A stretch of DNA of 64,000 bases from the NCBI RefSeq assembly GCF_900105715.1, contig NZ_FNRY01000001.1, positions 2,666,001 through 2,730,000 on the forward strand. Direction: 5' to 3'. Below, piece after piece: positions 62,333-64,000 of this stretch. The notes under the pieces were generated by a model. It was not told where the DNA came from. It was given only the letters and a program-made list of their open reading frames with translations, and did no database searches. The DNA comes from Paramicrobacterium humi (GTDB lineage: Bacteria; Actinomycetota; Actinomycetes; Actinomycetales; Microbacteriaceae). Each line of letters starts with the position of its first letter. Within the stretch, counting starts at the first letter, position 1. The position numbers and the translations under genes were made by a program.

Positions 62333-64000
62333 GTGTCTCAAGTGACGAGCGGACGCACGACCGAAGTGCGGACGGATATTCAGGGGCTGCGCGCCATCGC
62401 AGTGAGCCTCGTGGTGGTCTTCCACCTGGCGCCCGCCGTGCTTCCCGGCGGCTACGTCGGAGTCGACGTCTTCTTCGTCATCTCGGGCTTCCTCATCACG
62501 GCGCACCTGCTGCGCGAGATGGCGTCGTCCGGTCGGGTGAACCTGCCACGATTCTGGGCGCGTCGTGCGCGCCGCCTGCTCCCCGCGGCCCTTCTCGTGC
62601 TCGTGGTGACGGTCGTCGCGGTGTGGGTGCTCGCGCCGACGGGATTCGTGCCGGGCTTCCTCGCTCAAGTCGCCGCGTCGGCGGTGTACGTGCAGAACTG
62701 GGCGCTGGCCGACCAGGCGGTGGACTACATGGCCGCCGAAGCGCAGGTCTCGCCCGTGCAGCACTACTGGTCCCTGTCGACCGAGGAGCAGTTCTACATT
62801 GTGTGGCCCCTGCTCATGGTCCTTGCGCTCTGGCTCGCCGCGCGCAGCCGGCGCGGCACTCCGCGTCGCGTCGTCGCGGCCATCATGGGCGCCATTCTCG
62901 TCGGATCGCTCGCCTGGTCGATCTGGCACACGGCCGTGGATCCGGCCGCCGCCTACTTCGTCACGACGACGCGGGCCTGGGAATTCGCCGCCGGGGGCCT
63001 CGTCGCTCTCGTCGCCGCTGCGCGCCCCGGCTGGTTCGCCGCTCTGCCGCCCGGGCTGCGTGCCGGCCTGGCATGGGCGGGGCTCGCGGGCATCGCCGTC
63101 GCCGCTGTTCTGTACACGGGCGGCACGCCCTTCCCAGGTTTCACGGCACTTCTGCCGGTTCTCGCGACGGTCGCGGTCATCGTCGCGCACGACCCCGAGC
63201 CCGCCTGGTCGCCACGAGGGCTCCTGGCGACCCGTCCCATGCAGTGGCTCGGTGACGTCTCCTACAGCGTCTACTTGTGGCATTTCCCGCTCATCGTGCT
63301 CGTGCCCTTCGTGCTGCGCCGCGAACTGACCCCCCTCGACATGCTCTGCATCGTCGCTGCGACGCTTCTTCTCGCCTGGGGGTCCAAGGAGTGGGTCGAG
63401 GATCCCATCCGCACCGGAATGACGGCGCACTGGCGCCCTCGTCTCACGTTCGCCGCGACGGCCGCCGCGATGGCGGCTGTCGTCGCCGTGACGTTCGCCG
63501 GCGTCGGCGTGGCGGATCAGCAGGTCGCGCAGCAGCAGCACGAGCTCAAGAAGATCGTCGCGAGCGGCGAGCCATGCCTCGGCGCGGCCGCCCTCGAGTC
63601 CGGCTCGGGCTGCGATCCGGAATCGAACACGGTCGCGATTCCCGACCCTGCTCTCGTCGACAAGTCACCCGAGCGCTGCATCACGAACACGCGGGACTCG
63701 CAGCTCAAGGTGTGCCCGTACGGCGTCGCCGAAGAGGATGCGACGCGCACGATCGCCCTCGTCGGCGACTCGCATGCGGAGCAGTGGCTCAGCGCGATGT
63801 CGCTCACCGCCGAGAAGCACGACTGGCGCGTTCTCGTCATCACGAAGGCTTCCTGCCCGTTCATCGGCGTGGACCGGGACGAGCCGAGCAAGTCCGATGC
63901 CGAGATGGCGGCGCTCGTCGACACGTGCCGCACGTGGAACACGGAGGCCCTGCGCTACATCGACGAGCATCCCGAGATCGACACGCTCGTCACATCGGCG
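62333..64000 (+). CDS. Membrane acyltransferase (acyltransferase-3 / OafA type) with SGNH domain, 5' part
   Basis: 556 codons are visible; the gene continues past the right edge. Residues ~15-400 form the multi-helix acyltransferase-3 domain, which begins DIQGLRAIAVSLVVVFHL (catalytic His) and has GVDVFFVISGFLIT and HYWSLSTEEQFYIVWPLL. From ~450 an extracytoplasmic SGNH hydrolase-like domain starts with IALVGDSHAEQWL. Such two-domain proteins O-acetylate peptidoglycan or cell-wall sugars. GTG 62333 is the best start in this frame, with a weak ribosome site. Confidence 0.93.
   Translation, partial: MSQVTSGRTTEVRTDIQGLRAIAVSLVVVFHLAPAVLPGGYVGVDVFFVISGFLITAHLLREMASSGRVNLPRFWARRARRLLPAALLVLVVTVVAVWVLAPTGFVPGFLAQVAASAVYVQNWALADQAVDYMAAEAQVSPVQHYWSLSTEEQFYIVWPLLMVLALWLAARSRRGTPRRVVAAIMGAILVGSLAWSIWHTAVDPAAAYFVTTTRAWEFAAGGLVALVAAARPGWFAALPPGLRAGLAWAGLAGIAVAAVLYTGGTPFPGFTALLPVLATVAVIVAHDPEPAWSPRGLLATRPMQWLGDVSYSVYLWHFPLIVLVPFVLRRELTPLDMLCIVAATLLLAWGSKEWVEDPIRTGMTAHWRPRLTFAATAAAMAAVVAVTFAGVGVADQQVAQQQHELKKIVASGEPCLGAAALESGSGCDPESNTVAIPDPALVDKSPERCITNTRDSQLKVCPYGVAEEDATRTIALVGDSHAEQWLSAMSLTAEKHDWRVLVITKASCPFIGVDRDEPSKSDAEMAALVDTCRTWNTEALRYIDEHPEIDTLVTSA

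Overview
The window is 64 kb of a high-G+C (about two thirds G+C) actinobacterial chromosome. It is most likely from the Micrococcales, family Microbacteriaceae. Supporting signs are the LigD domain order POL-PE-LIG with a lysine-tailed Ku, an imuA'-imuB-dnaE2 mutasome under an actinobacterial-type SOS box, a mycothiol-nitroreductase-like thioredoxin-fold protein, tig-clpP1-clpP2-clpX synteny next to tRNA-Gly and tRNA-Pro, and many leaderless genes with TAGNNT -10 boxes placed 6-8 nt before ATG. Genes are densely packed. There is no insertion sequence, prophage, CRISPR array, rRNA gene or other clear sign of recent gene transfer. No gene-free stretch exceeds 300 bases; the longest gaps are about 180 bases.

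Layout. 0-7 kb: the edge of an MFS transporter, a class-II glutamine amidotransferase divergent from a GCS2-type ligase, an SDR oxidoreductase, a FUSC-like exporter, a small membrane protein, an EEP-type nuclease/phosphatase and an FAD oxidoreductase with a C-terminal Rieske domain. 7-11.5 kb: a TetR regulator divergent from a pyruvate dehydrogenase operon (pdhA-pdhB-pdhC, no E3), with a candidate TetR operator between them and a strong terminator behind. 11.5-13 kb: a leftward envelope operon made of a lipoprotein, a 27-residue membrane peptide and an internally duplicated membrane protein. 13-26.4 kb: a DNA-repair island with LigD and Ku divergent, the SRAP/HMCES-type protein convergent with Ku, a BCCT transporter, then the SOS-controlled translesion cassette imuA'-imuB-dnaE2.

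26.4-38 kb: nadE, hypothetical proteins, an aldo/keto reductase, msrA, an SSB paralogue between two GGTTCCGG-type hairpins, a lipoprotein, an EttA-like ABC-F ATPase followed by a hotdog thioesterase, TesB, an unknown protein, and a leftward run mscS - truncated haemoglobin - FAD dehydrogenase. 38-49 kb: pepN; an operon of a DsbA-like protein, rpiB, a Nei-type glycosylase and an amidohydrolase; dps; a 1250-residue membrane protein; a gamma-class carbonic anhydrase.

49-54 kb: a tRNA-Gly with a 59-residue membrane ORF starting 2 nt behind it, tRNA-Pro, and the protein-quality-control block tig, clpP1-clpP2 and clpX. Trigger factor assists folding, and ClpX with the mixed ClpP1P2 peptidase degrades proteins. 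54-64 kb: an M3 peptidase, a methyltransferase, a three-gene operon (ArsR-like regulator, 70-residue protein, MFS exporter) with two copies of a 20-bp dyad at its promoter, valS with a small acidic downstream gene, and the start of an acyltransferase-3/SGNH membrane acyltransferase running off the right edge.

The less explained material is: the duplicated membrane protein with its 27-residue partner; the tRNA-coupled small ORF; the hairpins flanking ssb; the twin operators at 57.2 kb; and a strongly over-represented heptamer GGATGCC/GGCATCC that also forms terminator stems.
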